A program made the position numbers and the translations under genes. The notes under the pieces are model-generated. The model ran no database searches, was not told the DNA's origin, and saw only the letters and a program-made list of their open reading frames with translations. Below, one piece after another: positions 25,597-34,230 of a stretch of DNA of 64,000 nucleotides (positions are counted from its first letter, which is position 1; the number at the start of each line of letters is the position of its first letter). Source of the stretch: Mesorhizobium comanense (GTDB lineage: Bacteria; Pseudomonadota; Alphaproteobacteria; Rhizobiales; Rhizobiaceae). Location: positions 1 through 64,000 of the forward strand of contig NZ_SCNN01000029.1 in NCBI RefSeq assembly GCF_005503535.1, read 5' to 3'.

Positions 25597-26114
25597 TACA
25601 GATCAACGTCCTTCAATGCTGAGAGTGTGTCGAATTCTGCGCCCCATTCTCCAACTTGTGCGGCCATGTACGACTGCAAGCGTTCGTCGGTATAGGAATC
25701 GAACCGCTCGGCGAGCCATTTTGCCCGATCGCGAAGTCCTTCGGCGTATGACGTTTTGAGAAGGCCTACAAAAGCAGACGTGAGGTCCGAGCCCGAATAG
25801 TAGATTCCCAGATCGGTCATGTTTCTGATTACCAGCTCGCGAGCGCACATGAGCGACAGACCCGTGTCGACGACCTGGCGCTTGATCACCCATTCCGCCC
25901 CGCGGTTAGGCACCGCGGGATGAAGGCTTGGGTAGGACGTGTCGACGTCGCCTGAGTGGACGAGCAGATAGTCGTAACTTATCAGCCTTTGCACGTCGAA
26001 TAAGGCCGGGCGAGACGCCGATAGAATGAACAGGAGCCTGAAACCACATTCGACTGGCGTATTGAACAAGCGCGGCGGTTGCGGTCTCGGCGCAAGCTTT
26101 GCCGCCTCACTCAT
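25596..26114 (-). CDS. ABC-3C system: middle component (MC2-like)
   Basis: A 172-residue protein starting MSEAAKLAPRPQPPRLFNTP. The core motifs LFNTPVECGFRLLFILSASR, LISYDYLLVHSGDVDTSYPS and LHPAVPNRGAEWVIKRQVVD match what I know of the middle component 2 family of ABC-3C systems, a helical adaptor thought to bridge the ATPase and the effector. The chosen start overlaps the effector stop by eight bases and the gene ends on the first base of the ATPase start codon, so all three are translationally coupled. No enzymatic motif is visible. Confidence 0.75.
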   Translation of the reverse strand: MSEAAKLAPRPQPPRLFNTPVECGFRLLFILSASRPALFDVQRLISYDYLLVHSGDVDTSYPSLHPAVPNRGAEWVIKRQVVDTGLSLMCARELVIRNMTDLGIYYSGSDLTSAFVGLLKTSYAEGLRDRAKWLAERFDSYTDERLQSYMAAQVGEWGAEFDTLSALKDVDL

Positions 26115-27225
26115 TCTGGCACCACTTGGCGATGCCGTCATTGGCAAGATGATGGCATATACCTTCGCGATCCAATGGCTTGAGGTGAGGGTCGAGGACA
26201 TGACCGCTAACAACCTGCGCCTGCGCGGCATTGATCGTCAAACGAAGGCGTTCGTGTCCGCTGGAAGCGGGACCGTTATAGGTATGATAGAGGCCGTCGC
26301 CAAATTGCGACACCAGATCGTGGAAAAACTCGACTTGCTGCATTTGATCGTGGGCGAGACGCTTTAGGCCCTCAGCGCTATAGAACGTGATGCGCGACCG
26401 CTCGAACAACGTGGCCGATTTTGAATGGCCCGCGAAATCTGCCTCTGCCCTCACGGGAGCGGAGATCATTTCGCTGATCACTTCGAAGAGCTGCTGAACG
26501 TAGGTCCGCTCCTCTTCTGTTATGGACGACGGCGGTGCGGGAGCGGGCGGTCGCTCGATCAATGGCTTGCCGAACACGATGTCATGAAAATTGGTCTGAG
26601 CATGCTCTTCGAGTATATCCAGGGGTTGCTTCACCTTGACAATCGAGAGGTCTGCCTTCTTTACGAAATCCAGCAACTTGCCTTCAAGCTTGATCTTGGT
26701 TTTCTTGGCGATTCCTTCTGCACAATATTCGTCCCAATTCGCGATCAGCTCATCTTTCAACTTCTTGGGATCATCGACTAGGTCCTGCAAGTCACCGGTT
26801 ACGCCCTTCCGCGTCACAAACCAGTATTCTTTCGGCAGCGTGTATTTTCCGATGGATGCGAAATAGAGTACCTTCCCTATCTCCTCGAACGCGACCCCTT
26901 TACCGATTTTGTTGGCGTAGCGCTTGCACTGGTAGAGATGCCAAAATCGGTCGGGAGCCCCGGGCTTACCAAACCAAACGACGATGTCACGTCCTTTGTC
27001 CCCCGCCCCTCCACGTTGCTGGACATCGGTCACGCCGGGCAGCTTCTCCTTGAGGTAGCCATGAGCCCATTCGAGAACGAACCGCTCGAAGTCATCGGCG
27101 CTGAACAAACCCAAGCGATCTAAGGGTTTCACCGGTAGTCCGTATCCGACGCCGACACCCAGAAGCCTAGCATTCGCGCCGGGCCACTTGGTCGGAATGT
27201 CAACGGGCTTGAGTTGGTCTGTCAA
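26107..27225 (-). CDS. ABC-3C system: Mrr-like restriction nuclease effector
   Basis: A 372-residue protein. The start is TTG at 27223-27225, chosen because GGAGGA lies seven bases upstream. The N-terminal half is an Mrr-like PD-(D/E)XK domain: an early helix (DDFERFVLEWAHGYLKEKLP), Asp80 in GDKGRDIVVW and Q99-C-K101 in WHLYQCKRYA, the Q-x-K variant of the catalytic motif. The C-terminal half is helical and should be the ABC-3C C-terminal domain that contacts the middle component. The likely role is a DNA nuclease unleashed during phage infection or plasmid invasion. It is the first gene of the operon, followed by the middle component and the ATPase. Confidence 0.75.
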   Translation of the reverse strand: MTDQLKPVDIPTKWPGANARLLGVGVGYGLPVKPLDRLGLFSADDFERFVLEWAHGYLKEKLPGVTDVQQRGGAGDKGRDIVVWFGKPGAPDRFWHLYQCKRYANKIGKGVAFEEIGKVLYFASIGKYTLPKEYWFVTRKGVTGDLQDLVDDPKKLKDELIANWDEYCAEGIAKKTKIKLEGKLLDFVKKADLSIVKVKQPLDILEEHAQTNFHDIVFGKPLIERPPAPAPPSSITEEERTYVQQLFEVISEMISAPVRAEADFAGHSKSATLFERSRITFYSAEGLKRLAHDQMQQVEFFHDLVSQFGDGLYHTYNGPASSGHERLRLTINAAQAQVVSGHVLDPHLKPLDREGICHHLANDGIAKWCQNE

Positions 27226-27464
27226 AAAAGTCCTCCGGAGAGTATGCTCATTACAGTGCCCGCCCCAACGACACAAGCCAGAGGTGTAGCCCCACCTGTT
27301 CGAACTCCCCCACGAAATGGCGTTTCGCTCGGCATAGCCATCTCCGATCAGGAGAGCAGGAACGCCAAACTTTCTAAATGTCAGGATTCGCGGTTTGACC
27401 TACAAGCCGACAGATATAGCACTCGAGCCTCAGAAAACAGGCGCTGCATCTGCGGAACCGGCAC

Positions 27465-27758
27465 TCATCTTTTTAGCCAAAGTTCCGAGGTCCTCTCCAC
27501 CAAGACGCGGTCGGCCGGGAAGACCCGCTTCTGAAATGCCAGCAGGTCATCAAAGCTGCCCTGAAGCCACTGCCGGTATTCGTCGCGATGGAGCAGCACC
27601 GGCATACGCTCGTGAACCGGCGCGACCGCCTCGTTGGCATCGGTCACGACGCCGGAATAGACCGGCCCCCACTCATCGCTGACGCGCCAGAGGCCCGCCA
27701 AGCGAAGATCGGTTCCTCGCGAACACTGAACCAGGTTCTCGTCATCTTGCCTTTCTTA
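27465..27758 (-). pseudogene. C-terminal remnant of a YedK/HMCES-family gene, frameshifted
   Basis: The C-terminal half of an SRAP protein is readable. KKGKMTRTWFSVREEPIFAW is in one frame and AGLWRVSDEWGPVYSGVVTD in another, joined if one G is restored in the GG run near 27698-27700 (minus-strand sense TGGGCGGG). Then come PVHERMPVLLHRDEYRQWLQ and ERTSELWLKR. The N-terminal half with the catalytic Cys is missing; the DNA before it is the end of a second broken SRAP gene. It is non-functional as it stands. Confidence 0.7.
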
Positions 27759-28416
27759 AGCACGTCATCCCGGCGCCGTGAAGCCTTGGACGGCGGTGTG
27801 CCGCTTTGCCATCGATCCCGTGTTCGCAGGACCTCGAACTTTTCGGACGGCGGCGGCTCGCGGTATTGGAACGCAATGACATCCTCGATCGATCCATGAA
27901 GCCAACGCTCGTATTCGTCCGGCTTCAGCAGGACCGGCATCCGATCGTTCAGGGGCCTGATCTTCTCGTTCGCCTTCATCGTCATGCCTGCGAAGACGGG
28001 TCCGAACTCCGGCGTGTTGCGGCAGAAGCCGGCCCAGGCGACCAGCGGCTGGCGATGAAGCGAGAACCACGTCCTCGTCTTCGACCCTTTGACCCGTCAG
28101 GATTGGCAAAGTGTGTTAGCGCTATCAGGCATCGATACTTGGCGTCGACGACAAGCCGATCCCACAGCGGATTGGTGAGGTCGGCAACGAGGCCAATGCG
28201 CCCCGGCGGCTCGCCTTTATGGCGCATCTCGCTGGTCTGCCGGGGAAAGCCCCAGGTTGGGGATTTCAGGAGGCGCAGGCCATCCTTTTCGAGCACGATC
28301 AGGCCAGGGGTGCCCTCGACGGTCTCGGAAGGAACGCTCGCTACCGAGGAAAGATTGACGCCGAAATGCTCGACGATTTCCTCAATCGGCCGAGATATAG
28401 AAAACAGGCGCGACAA
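27759..28416 (-). pseudogene. YedK/HMCES-family gene with frameshift and altered active site
   Basis: The N-terminal part reads SRLFSISRPIEEIVEHFGVN, then VEGTPGLIVLEKDGLRLLKS and WGFPRQTSEMRHKGEPPGRI, typical of the longer rhizobial SRAP subfamily. Near 28085-28087 a missing base in the GGG run (minus strand) shifts the frame; after it the match continues KTRTWFSLHRQPLVAWAGFC, then MTMKANEKIRPLNDRMPVLL and HGSIEDVIAFQYREP. The expected Met-Cys start is replaced by TTG-TCG (Leu/Met-Ser) after GGAGG, so the crosslinking Cys2 is lost too. The 3' end runs into the second remnant. It is probably dead, unless both changes are assembly errors. Confidence 0.75.
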
Positions 28417-28634
28417 TTTCGGCCTCCGATCCAGTTTGGTTCCCCAAACTATCATGGGAACATACGAGGAACAATTGTCGGCCCTCGCGACGGCGAACCG
28501 CATAAGTTTTTTTGAAGTCGGCAAGCGCGTCGCCTCCGACCTCATGTCAATGATTCGCAAGCAAGAATCCCGCGCGGGCAAAAATGTGAGACAATTTTCC
28601 TATTTTCGGGTGGCTTGACTCTTTTTGCCGTGAG

Positions 28635-28649
28635 GAACAGATACAGAAC
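28635..28649. promoter_or_regulatory. LexA (SOS) box, GAAC-N7-GAAC
   Basis: GAAC AGATACA GAAC is an exact alphaproteobacterial LexA operator. It ends 60 bases before the imuA ATG. The spacing and the known SOS control of imuA-imuB-dnaE2 cassettes in this class make it the likely operator for the whole three-gene operon. Confidence 0.8.
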
Positions 28650-28709
28650 AAATAGACCTGTACGACATGATGTCGCCTGCCAACACGAACCCGCTGGAGT
28701 CCGTGAACG

Positions 28710-29462
28710 ATGAATGCTGCCCGAAACAGGGTGATAACCGAGCTGAGAGAGCGCATCGCCTCGATGGAGAGCCCTGCCTCGCGCAAAGCCGGTGCGTTGC
28801 CGTTTCAAGTGGCGGAGGTCGATGCCGCCCTGCCCGGCGGCGGTCTTGCCTACGGCGCGCTTCATGAGGTCTCGGGTGGCGGGGCCGGCGCGGTCGATGG
28901 CGCGGCGGCCGCGCTGTTCGCCGCCGGCATCGCGGCTCGAACGACGGGACCGATTGTCTGGTGCCTGACACGGCCGGACCTGTTTTTTCCGGCGCTGGCT
29001 CAGGTGGGACTGCATCCCGACCGCGTCTATTTCGTCGAGAGCGACAAGGAGGAAGATGTCCTGGCCAATGCCGAGGAGGCGCTTGCCTATGGCGGGCTCG
29101 GCGCCGTCGTCGCCGAGCTGGTGCGTCTGCCGATGGTGGCGAGCCGGCGGCTGCAGCTTGCCGCCGAAAAGACCGGGGCGATGGCGCTGGTTGTCCGGCG
29201 CTGGCGGCGGCCGACGGAGGCATCGGACTACGGCCAGCCGACCGCCTCGACCACACGATGGCGGGTGAGCGTACTTCCATCCGAGGAGTTACCGGTCCCT
29301 TGCGTCGGACGGCCGAACTGGCTTGTGGAAATTATGCGCGTGAAAGCGGGCGAGTGCGCTGAGTTTATCGTTGGAGCCTGTGATGCCTCGGGTCGTATCG
29401 ATCTATCTACCGGACCTGCCCACCGACAGGATCAGGCGGGCCGATCCTTCGCTGCCGGCTGA
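28710..29462 (+). CDS. imuA: ImuA, SOS mutasome accessory protein
   Basis: A 250-residue RecA/SulA-like protein. It starts MNAARNRVITELRERIASME and contains LPFQVAEVDAALPGGGLAYG, ALHEVSGGG and the hydrophobic core TGPIVWCLTRPDLFFPALAQ, the ImuA signature, with a P-loop-like region that lacks a canonical GKT. The last 30 residues overlap imuB and end in a Gly/Ser-rich tail. With ImuB and DnaE2 it forms the SOS-induced mutasome for error-prone synthesis past lesions; ImuA is thought to interact with RecA or ImuB. A LexA box lies upstream. Confidence 0.9.
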   Translation: MNAARNRVITELRERIASMESPASRKAGALPFQVAEVDAALPGGGLAYGALHEVSGGGAGAVDGAAAALFAAGIAARTTGPIVWCLTRPDLFFPALAQVGLHPDRVYFVESDKEEDVLANAEEALAYGGLGAVVAELVRLPMVASRRLQLAAEKTGAMALVVRRWRRPTEASDYGQPTASTTRWRVSVLPSEELPVPCVGRPNWLVEIMRVKAGECAEFIVGACDASGRIDLSTGPAHRQDQAGRSFAAG

Positions 29463-30894
29463 GCAGCCCATCGCCGTCATCGCGCGCAGCGGTTCCCGGC
29501 GCTGGGTGGCCGCGGCCGACGCCGCCGCGCGGAAGGTCGGCGTGACGGTCGGGATGCCGGCGGCAAAAGCGCAGGCGCTGTTTCGCGATCTTATGCTGAT
29601 CGATGCCGATCCGGCGGCCGACGCCGCTGCATTGGAACGCATCACGCTCTGGGCGCTGACGCAATATTCGCCGATCGTCGCGATGGATGCGCCAGACGGG
29701 ATCGTGATGGACACCGAAGGCGCCGACCATCTGCAGGGCGGCGAGCAGCTCATGTTGACCGCGACCGCCAACCGGTTCCGGGGCAAATCCCTGACGGCCC
29801 GCGTCGCCATCGCCGACACCTGGGGCGCGGCGCATGCCTGCGCCCGTGTCATCGCCCGCGAAACCGTCATCGTGCCGCCGGGCGAAACGGCGCGCGCGGT
29901 CGAGCGTCTTCCAATTTCCCTGCTGCGCCTGCCCGAGCAAATCGTCGGCGATCTCAGAACTCTTGGCTTCCGAACGATCGGCCAGCTTTCCGCGACGCCG
30001 CGCGCGCCCCTCGCCCTCCGCTTCGGGCCGGAAATCGGCCGTCGGCTCGATCAGATGTATGGGCGCATGGCCGAGCCCATCGATCCCATCCGCACCCCGG
30101 ATATTGTCGAGGTCAGCAAGGCCTTCGCCGAGCCCATCGGCGCGGCCGAGACCATCAACCGCTATGTCGCCGGCCTGGTGACGCAGCTCGTCGAAAAGCT
30201 GCAGCGCCGGGGGCACGGCGTTCGCCGCACCGACCTCATCGTCGAAAAGGTCGACGGCACACGACAGGCCATTCGCGCCGGCACGGCCAAGCCCTCGCGC
30301 GACGTCACATGGCTCACCAAGCTGTTTCGAGATAGGACGGAGAAGATCGAGCCCGGCTTCGGCATCGAGCGGCTGACGCTGGTCGCCGTCATGACCGAGC
30401 CGCTGGAAGAAGTTCAGAGGGCGTCCTCGCTGGTCGAAGACCAGATGACGGACGTCGTCCCCCTCATCGACGTCTTCGCCAATCGCGGCCAGCGGGTCTA
30501 TCGCGTGATGCCGGTGGCAAGCGACGTTCCGGAGCGCAGCGTGCGGCGGATCGATCCTGCGGCGGTCGCCGCCGGCGCGACGTGGACCCAGCATTGGCCG
30601 CGGCCGGTCCGCCTGCTTTCCCGGCCGGAGCTGATCGAGGTGATCGCGCTCATGCCCGACCACCCTCCCGTATCCGTCACCTGGCGGGGCAAGCGCCGGC
30701 GCGTCAAGCGCGCCGACGGCCCGGAGCGTATATTCGGGGAATGGTGGACACGCGACGCGGAATATGAGGCGGTGCGCGACTATTTCGTCGTCGAGGACGA
30801 AACCGGCGAGCGCCTGTGGATCTTCCGCAGCGGCGACGGCGTCGATCCGGCGACCGGCTCGCATCGCTGGTTCGTGCATGGGATTTTCGCATGA
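29383..30894 (+). CDS. imuB: ImuB, Y-family polymerase-like mutasome hub
   Basis: A 503-residue protein starting MPRVVSIYLPDLPTDRIRRA after TTGGAG; an upstream TTG is less likely. It has the palm and fingers of Y-family polymerases, but the catalytic acidic residues are replaced (IYLPDLPTD instead of the DxDxFF motif), as is usual for ImuB, so it is expected to be catalytically inactive. The thumb HhH region is RLPEQIVGDLRTLGFRTIGQ. The C-terminal extension (WWTRDAEYEAVRDYFVVEDE) is the part that contacts the beta clamp, ImuA and DnaE2. It overlaps imuA by 80 bases and dnaE2 by four. Confidence 0.92.
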   Translation: MPRVVSIYLPDLPTDRIRRADPSLPAEQPIAVIARSGSRRWVAAADAAARKVGVTVGMPAAKAQALFRDLMLIDADPAADAAALERITLWALTQYSPIVAMDAPDGIVMDTEGADHLQGGEQLMLTATANRFRGKSLTARVAIADTWGAAHACARVIARETVIVPPGETARAVERLPISLLRLPEQIVGDLRTLGFRTIGQLSATPRAPLALRFGPEIGRRLDQMYGRMAEPIDPIRTPDIVEVSKAFAEPIGAAETINRYVAGLVTQLVEKLQRRGHGVRRTDLIVEKVDGTRQAIRAGTAKPSRDVTWLTKLFRDRTEKIEPGFGIERLTLVAVMTEPLEEVQRASSLVEDQMTDVVPLIDVFANRGQRVYRVMPVASDVPERSVRRIDPAAVAAGATWTQHWPRPVRLLSRPELIEVIALMPDHPPVSVTWRGKRRRVKRADGPERIFGEWWTRDAEYEAVRDYFVVEDETGERLWIFRSGDGVDPATGSHRWFVHGIFA

Positions 30895-33800
30895 GCTACG
30901 CCGAGCTTCAGGTGACCACCCATTTCTCGTTTCTGCGCGGGGCATCGTCGGCGCACGAGCTATTCCAGACGGCCAAGGCGCTCGGCATCTCGGCGCTCGG
31001 CGTGGTCGACCGCAATTCGCTCGCCGGCATCGTCCGGGCGCTGGAAGCGTCACGCGAGATGAAGATCCGGCTGGTCGTCGGCTGTCGGCTCGACCTTCAG
31101 GGCGGCATGTCGATCCTCGTCTATCCGACCGATCGCGCCGCCTATTCCCGGCTGACCCGGCTACTGACGCTCGGCAAATCTAGAGGCGGCAAGGCTAATT
31201 GCATCCTGCACCTCGATGACGTCGCCCAGTATGCGGAAGGGCTGATCGGCGTTCTCGTCCCAGATCTGGCGGACGAGACCTGCGCGGTGCAGCTCCGCAA
31301 GATGGCGGAGATTTTCGGGGGCCGCGCCTATATGGCTCTGACCTTGCGCCGCCGGCCGCGCGACCAGTTGCGGCTGCACAATCTGTCGAACCTCGCCACC
31401 CGCGTCGGGGTCCGCCCGGTGGTGACGAACGACGTGCTGTTTCATGATCCGGAGCGCCGCCAGCTGCAGGATGTCGTCAGCTGCATCCGGACCAACACCA
31501 CCATCGACGATGTCGGCTTCGAACGCGAGCGCCATGCCGACCGCTATCTGAAACCGCCGGAGGAAATGGAACGGCTCTTTCCCCGATACAGGGAAGCGCT
31601 GGCGCGGACGATGGAGATCGTCGCGCGTTGCAAGTTCAGCCTCGAAGAGCTGACCTATCAGTATCCCGAGGAGGCTATCGTTCCCGGCAAGGACGCGCAG
31701 GCTTCGCTCGAGCATTATGTCTGGCAATGCGTTCCCGACCGATATCCGGAGGGCCTGCCGCCCAAGACGCTGCAGATCGTCCGGCACGAACTCGACCTGA
31801 TCAAGGCGATGAAGTACGCGCCCTATTTCCTGACGGTGTTCTCCATCGTGCGGTTCGCGCGCTCGCAAGGCATCCTTTGCCAGGGGCGCGGATCGGCCGC
31901 CAATTCCGCCGTATGCTATATTCTCGGCATCACCTCCATCGATCCCGAGACCAACGACCTGCTGTTCGAGCGGTTTGTTTCTCGCGAGCGCGACGAGCCG
32001 CCGGACATCGATGTGGATTTTGAACATGCCAGGCGCGAAGAGGTCATCCAGTGGATTTACAAAACCTACGGGCATGACAAGGCGGCCCTGTGCGCGACCG
32101 TCACCCGTTACCGCGCCAAAGGCGCCATCCGGGATGTGGGCAAGGCGCTCGGCTTGCCGGAGGACGTGATCAAGGCGCTGTCGTCGGGCATGTGGTCGTG
32201 GTCGGAAGAAGTCAGCGATCGCAACGTCCGCGAACTCAACCTAAACCCGGAGGATCGGCGTCTCGTCCTGACGCTGAAGCTTGCCCAACAGCTGATGGGG
32301 GCGCCTCGCCATCTCGGTCAGCATCCCGGCGGCTTCGTCTTGACCAACGACCGCCTCGACGATCTCGTTCCCATCGAGCCGGCGACGATGAAGGATCGGC
32401 GGATTGTCGAATGGGACAAGGACGACGTCGAGGCGCTCAAGATCATGAAGGTCGATGTGCTCGCCCTCGGCATGTTGACCTGCATGAGCAAAGCCTTCGA
32501 CCTGATCCGCGAGCACAAGGGCCGCGATCTCGATCTGGCGAAGATCGAGCCGGAGGACGCGCGGACCTATGAGATGATCCGTCGGGCCGACACGCTGGGC
32601 ACCTTCCAGATCGAGAGCCGCGCGCAGATGTCGATGCTGCCCCGCATGAAACCCAGGACATTTTACGATCTCGTCATTCAGGTGGCTATCGTGCGGCCGG
32701 GTCCAATCCAGGGGGATATGGTCCATCCGTATCTCAGGCGGCGCGAAGGCAAGGAACAGCCGGAATATCCGACGCCGGAGCTCGAGGCGGTGCTGAGCAA
32801 GACGCTCGGCGTGCCGCTGTTTCAGGAATCCGCGATGCGGGTGGCAATGGTCTGCGCCGGATTTTCGGGGGGAGAGGCGGACCAGCTCCGGAAAAGCATG
32901 GCGACCTTCAAGTTCACTGGCGGCGTCTCGCGTTTCAAGGACAAGCTTGTGAACGGAATGATCGACAACGGCTATTCGGCGGAATTCGCCGACAAGACCT
33001 TCGGCCAGCTCGAAGGTTTTGGATCCTATGGTTTCCCCGAGTCGCACGCCGCGTCATTCGCATTGATCGCCTATGCGAGCAGCTTCATCAAATGCCACTA
33101 TCCGGATGCTTTCTGCGCCGCCCTCTTGAATTCCCAGCCCATGGGTTTTTACGCTCCCGCCCAGATCGTTGGCGATTGCCGCCGGCATGGTGTCGAGGTG
33201 CGTCCGGTCTGCATCAACCGCTCCCGCTGGGACTGCACGCTCGAGCCGGTCGGGGATGGCGAGCGGCACGCCGTGCGTCTTGGAATGCGCATGGTGCGCG
33301 GGCTGGCGACCGCCGATGCCGCCAAAATCACTGCGGCGCGCGCCGACCAGCCGTTCGACAGCGTCGACGATATGTGGCGTCGCTCCGGCGTGCCGGCCGC
33401 TTCGCTCGTGGAGCTCGCCGAGGCCGACGCCTTTCTGCCTTCCCTTGGGCTTGAACGGCGCGACGCGATCTGGGCAATCAAGGCCCTGCGCGACGAGCCC
33501 CTCCCCCTCTTTGCCGCCGCGGCCGAGCGCGAAGCGCGCACCATTGCCGAGCAGCAGGAGCCGGATGTCGAATTGCGCCAGATGACCGAGGGCCACAATG
33601 TCATCGAGGACTACAGCCACACGGGATTGACGCTGCGCGAGCACCCCCTTTCCTTCCTCCGCCGAGATCTTGCCGAGCGGCGCATTGTGACCTGCCAGGA
33701 GGCGATGGCGGCGCGAGACGGGCGATGGCTGATGACCGCCGGCCTGGTGCTGGTCCGGCAAAAGCCGGGCAGCGCCAAGGGGGTGATGTTCATCACCATC

Positions 33801-34148
33801 GAGGACGAGACCGGCCCCGCGAATGTCGTGGTGTGGCCAAAGTTGTTCGAGCGGCGCCGGCGCGTCGTGCTCGGCTCATCCATGATGGCGATCAACGGCA
33901 GGATTCAGCGCGAAGGCGAGGTCGTGCATCTCATCGCCCAGCAGCTGTTCGATCTCTCCGTCGATCTGTCGAGCCTGTCGGAGCGCGATACCGAATTTCG
34001 GCTACCGGCCGGGCGCGGCGACGAGTTCGCCCATGGTGGCGGGCCGGACCCGCGCGATCGCCAGGCGCCGGCCGTGCGCCCACGCGACATGTTCGTAAAA
34101 GACTTGCATATCGATACGCTGAAGGTGAAAGCCCGGAATTTTCACTAG
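30891..34148 (+). CDS. dnaE2: Error-prone DNA polymerase III alpha subunit DnaE2 (ImuC)
   Basis: A 1085-residue C-family polymerase. The N-terminal PHP domain opens YAELQVTTHFSFLRGASSAH. The polymerase core has GRGSAANSAVCYILGIT and PPDIDVDFEHARREEVIQ with the catalytic Asp pair, then RDVGKALGL and HPGGFVLTNDRLDDLVPIEP. A helix-hairpin-helix/OB region near the end (VMFITIEDETGPANVVVWP) completes it. The chain is shorter than replicative DnaE and lacks the tau-binding tail, as in the DnaE2 subfamily. It performs the lesion-bypass synthesis of the mutasome. The start ATG overlaps the imuB stop. Confidence 0.94.
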   Translation: MSYAELQVTTHFSFLRGASSAHELFQTAKALGISALGVVDRNSLAGIVRALEASREMKIRLVVGCRLDLQGGMSILVYPTDRAAYSRLTRLLTLGKSRGGKANCILHLDDVAQYAEGLIGVLVPDLADETCAVQLRKMAEIFGGRAYMALTLRRRPRDQLRLHNLSNLATRVGVRPVVTNDVLFHDPERRQLQDVVSCIRTNTTIDDVGFERERHADRYLKPPEEMERLFPRYREALARTMEIVARCKFSLEELTYQYPEEAIVPGKDAQASLEHYVWQCVPDRYPEGLPPKTLQIVRHELDLIKAMKYAPYFLTVFSIVRFARSQGILCQGRGSAANSAVCYILGITSIDPETNDLLFERFVSRERDEPPDIDVDFEHARREEVIQWIYKTYGHDKAALCATVTRYRAKGAIRDVGKALGLPEDVIKALSSGMWSWSEEVSDRNVRELNLNPEDRRLVLTLKLAQQLMGAPRHLGQHPGGFVLTNDRLDDLVPIEPATMKDRRIVEWDKDDVEALKIMKVDVLALGMLTCMSKAFDLIREHKGRDLDLAKIEPEDARTYEMIRRADTLGTFQIESRAQMSMLPRMKPRTFYDLVIQVAIVRPGPIQGDMVHPYLRRREGKEQPEYPTPELEAVLSKTLGVPLFQESAMRVAMVCAGFSGGEADQLRKSMATFKFTGGVSRFKDKLVNGMIDNGYSAEFADKTFGQLEGFGSYGFPESHAASFALIAYASSFIKCHYPDAFCAALLNSQPMGFYAPAQIVGDCRRHGVEVRPVCINRSRWDCTLEPVGDGERHAVRLGMRMVRGLATADAAKITAARADQPFDSVDDMWRRSGVPAASLVELAEADAFLPSLGLERRDAIWAIKALRDEPLPLFAAAAEREARTIAEQQEPDVELRQMTEGHNVIEDYSHTGLTLREHPLSFLRRDLAERRIVTCQEAMAARDGRWLMTAGLVLVRQKPGSAKGVMFITIEDETGPANVVVWPKLFERRRRVVLGSSMMAINGRIQREGEVVHLIAQQLFDLSVDLSSLSERDTEFRLPAGRGDEFAHGGGPDPRDRQAPAVRPRDMFVKDLHIDTLKVKARNFH

Positions 34149-34190
34149 CCATGGCCAACAACAAGGAAGCGAGCAATGTTGGCGGCTTAG

Positions 34191-34224
34191 GGCGGCACCC
34201 ATGTCCTTTCACACGGGTGCCGCC
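34191..34224. terminator. Inverted repeat between convergent dnaE2 and hydrolase genes
   Basis: GGCGGCACCC is followed 14 bases later by its exact complement GGGTGCCGCC. The 10-bp GC-rich stem lies in the 82-bp gap between the stops of dnaE2 (+) and the hydrolase (-), the right place for a bidirectional terminator. Neither strand has a U-run after it, so it may instead slow polymerase or protect mRNA 3' ends. Confidence 0.4.
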
Positions 34225-34230
34225 AGCGCG

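Noticed and set aside
29407..31053. Long open frame (548 codons) on the minus strand opposite imuB and the start of dnaE2
   Set aside because: It is a shadow of high-GC coding DNA: composition is Arg/Gly/His-rich, no domain is visible, and the plus strand carries imuB and dnaE2 with full motif sets.
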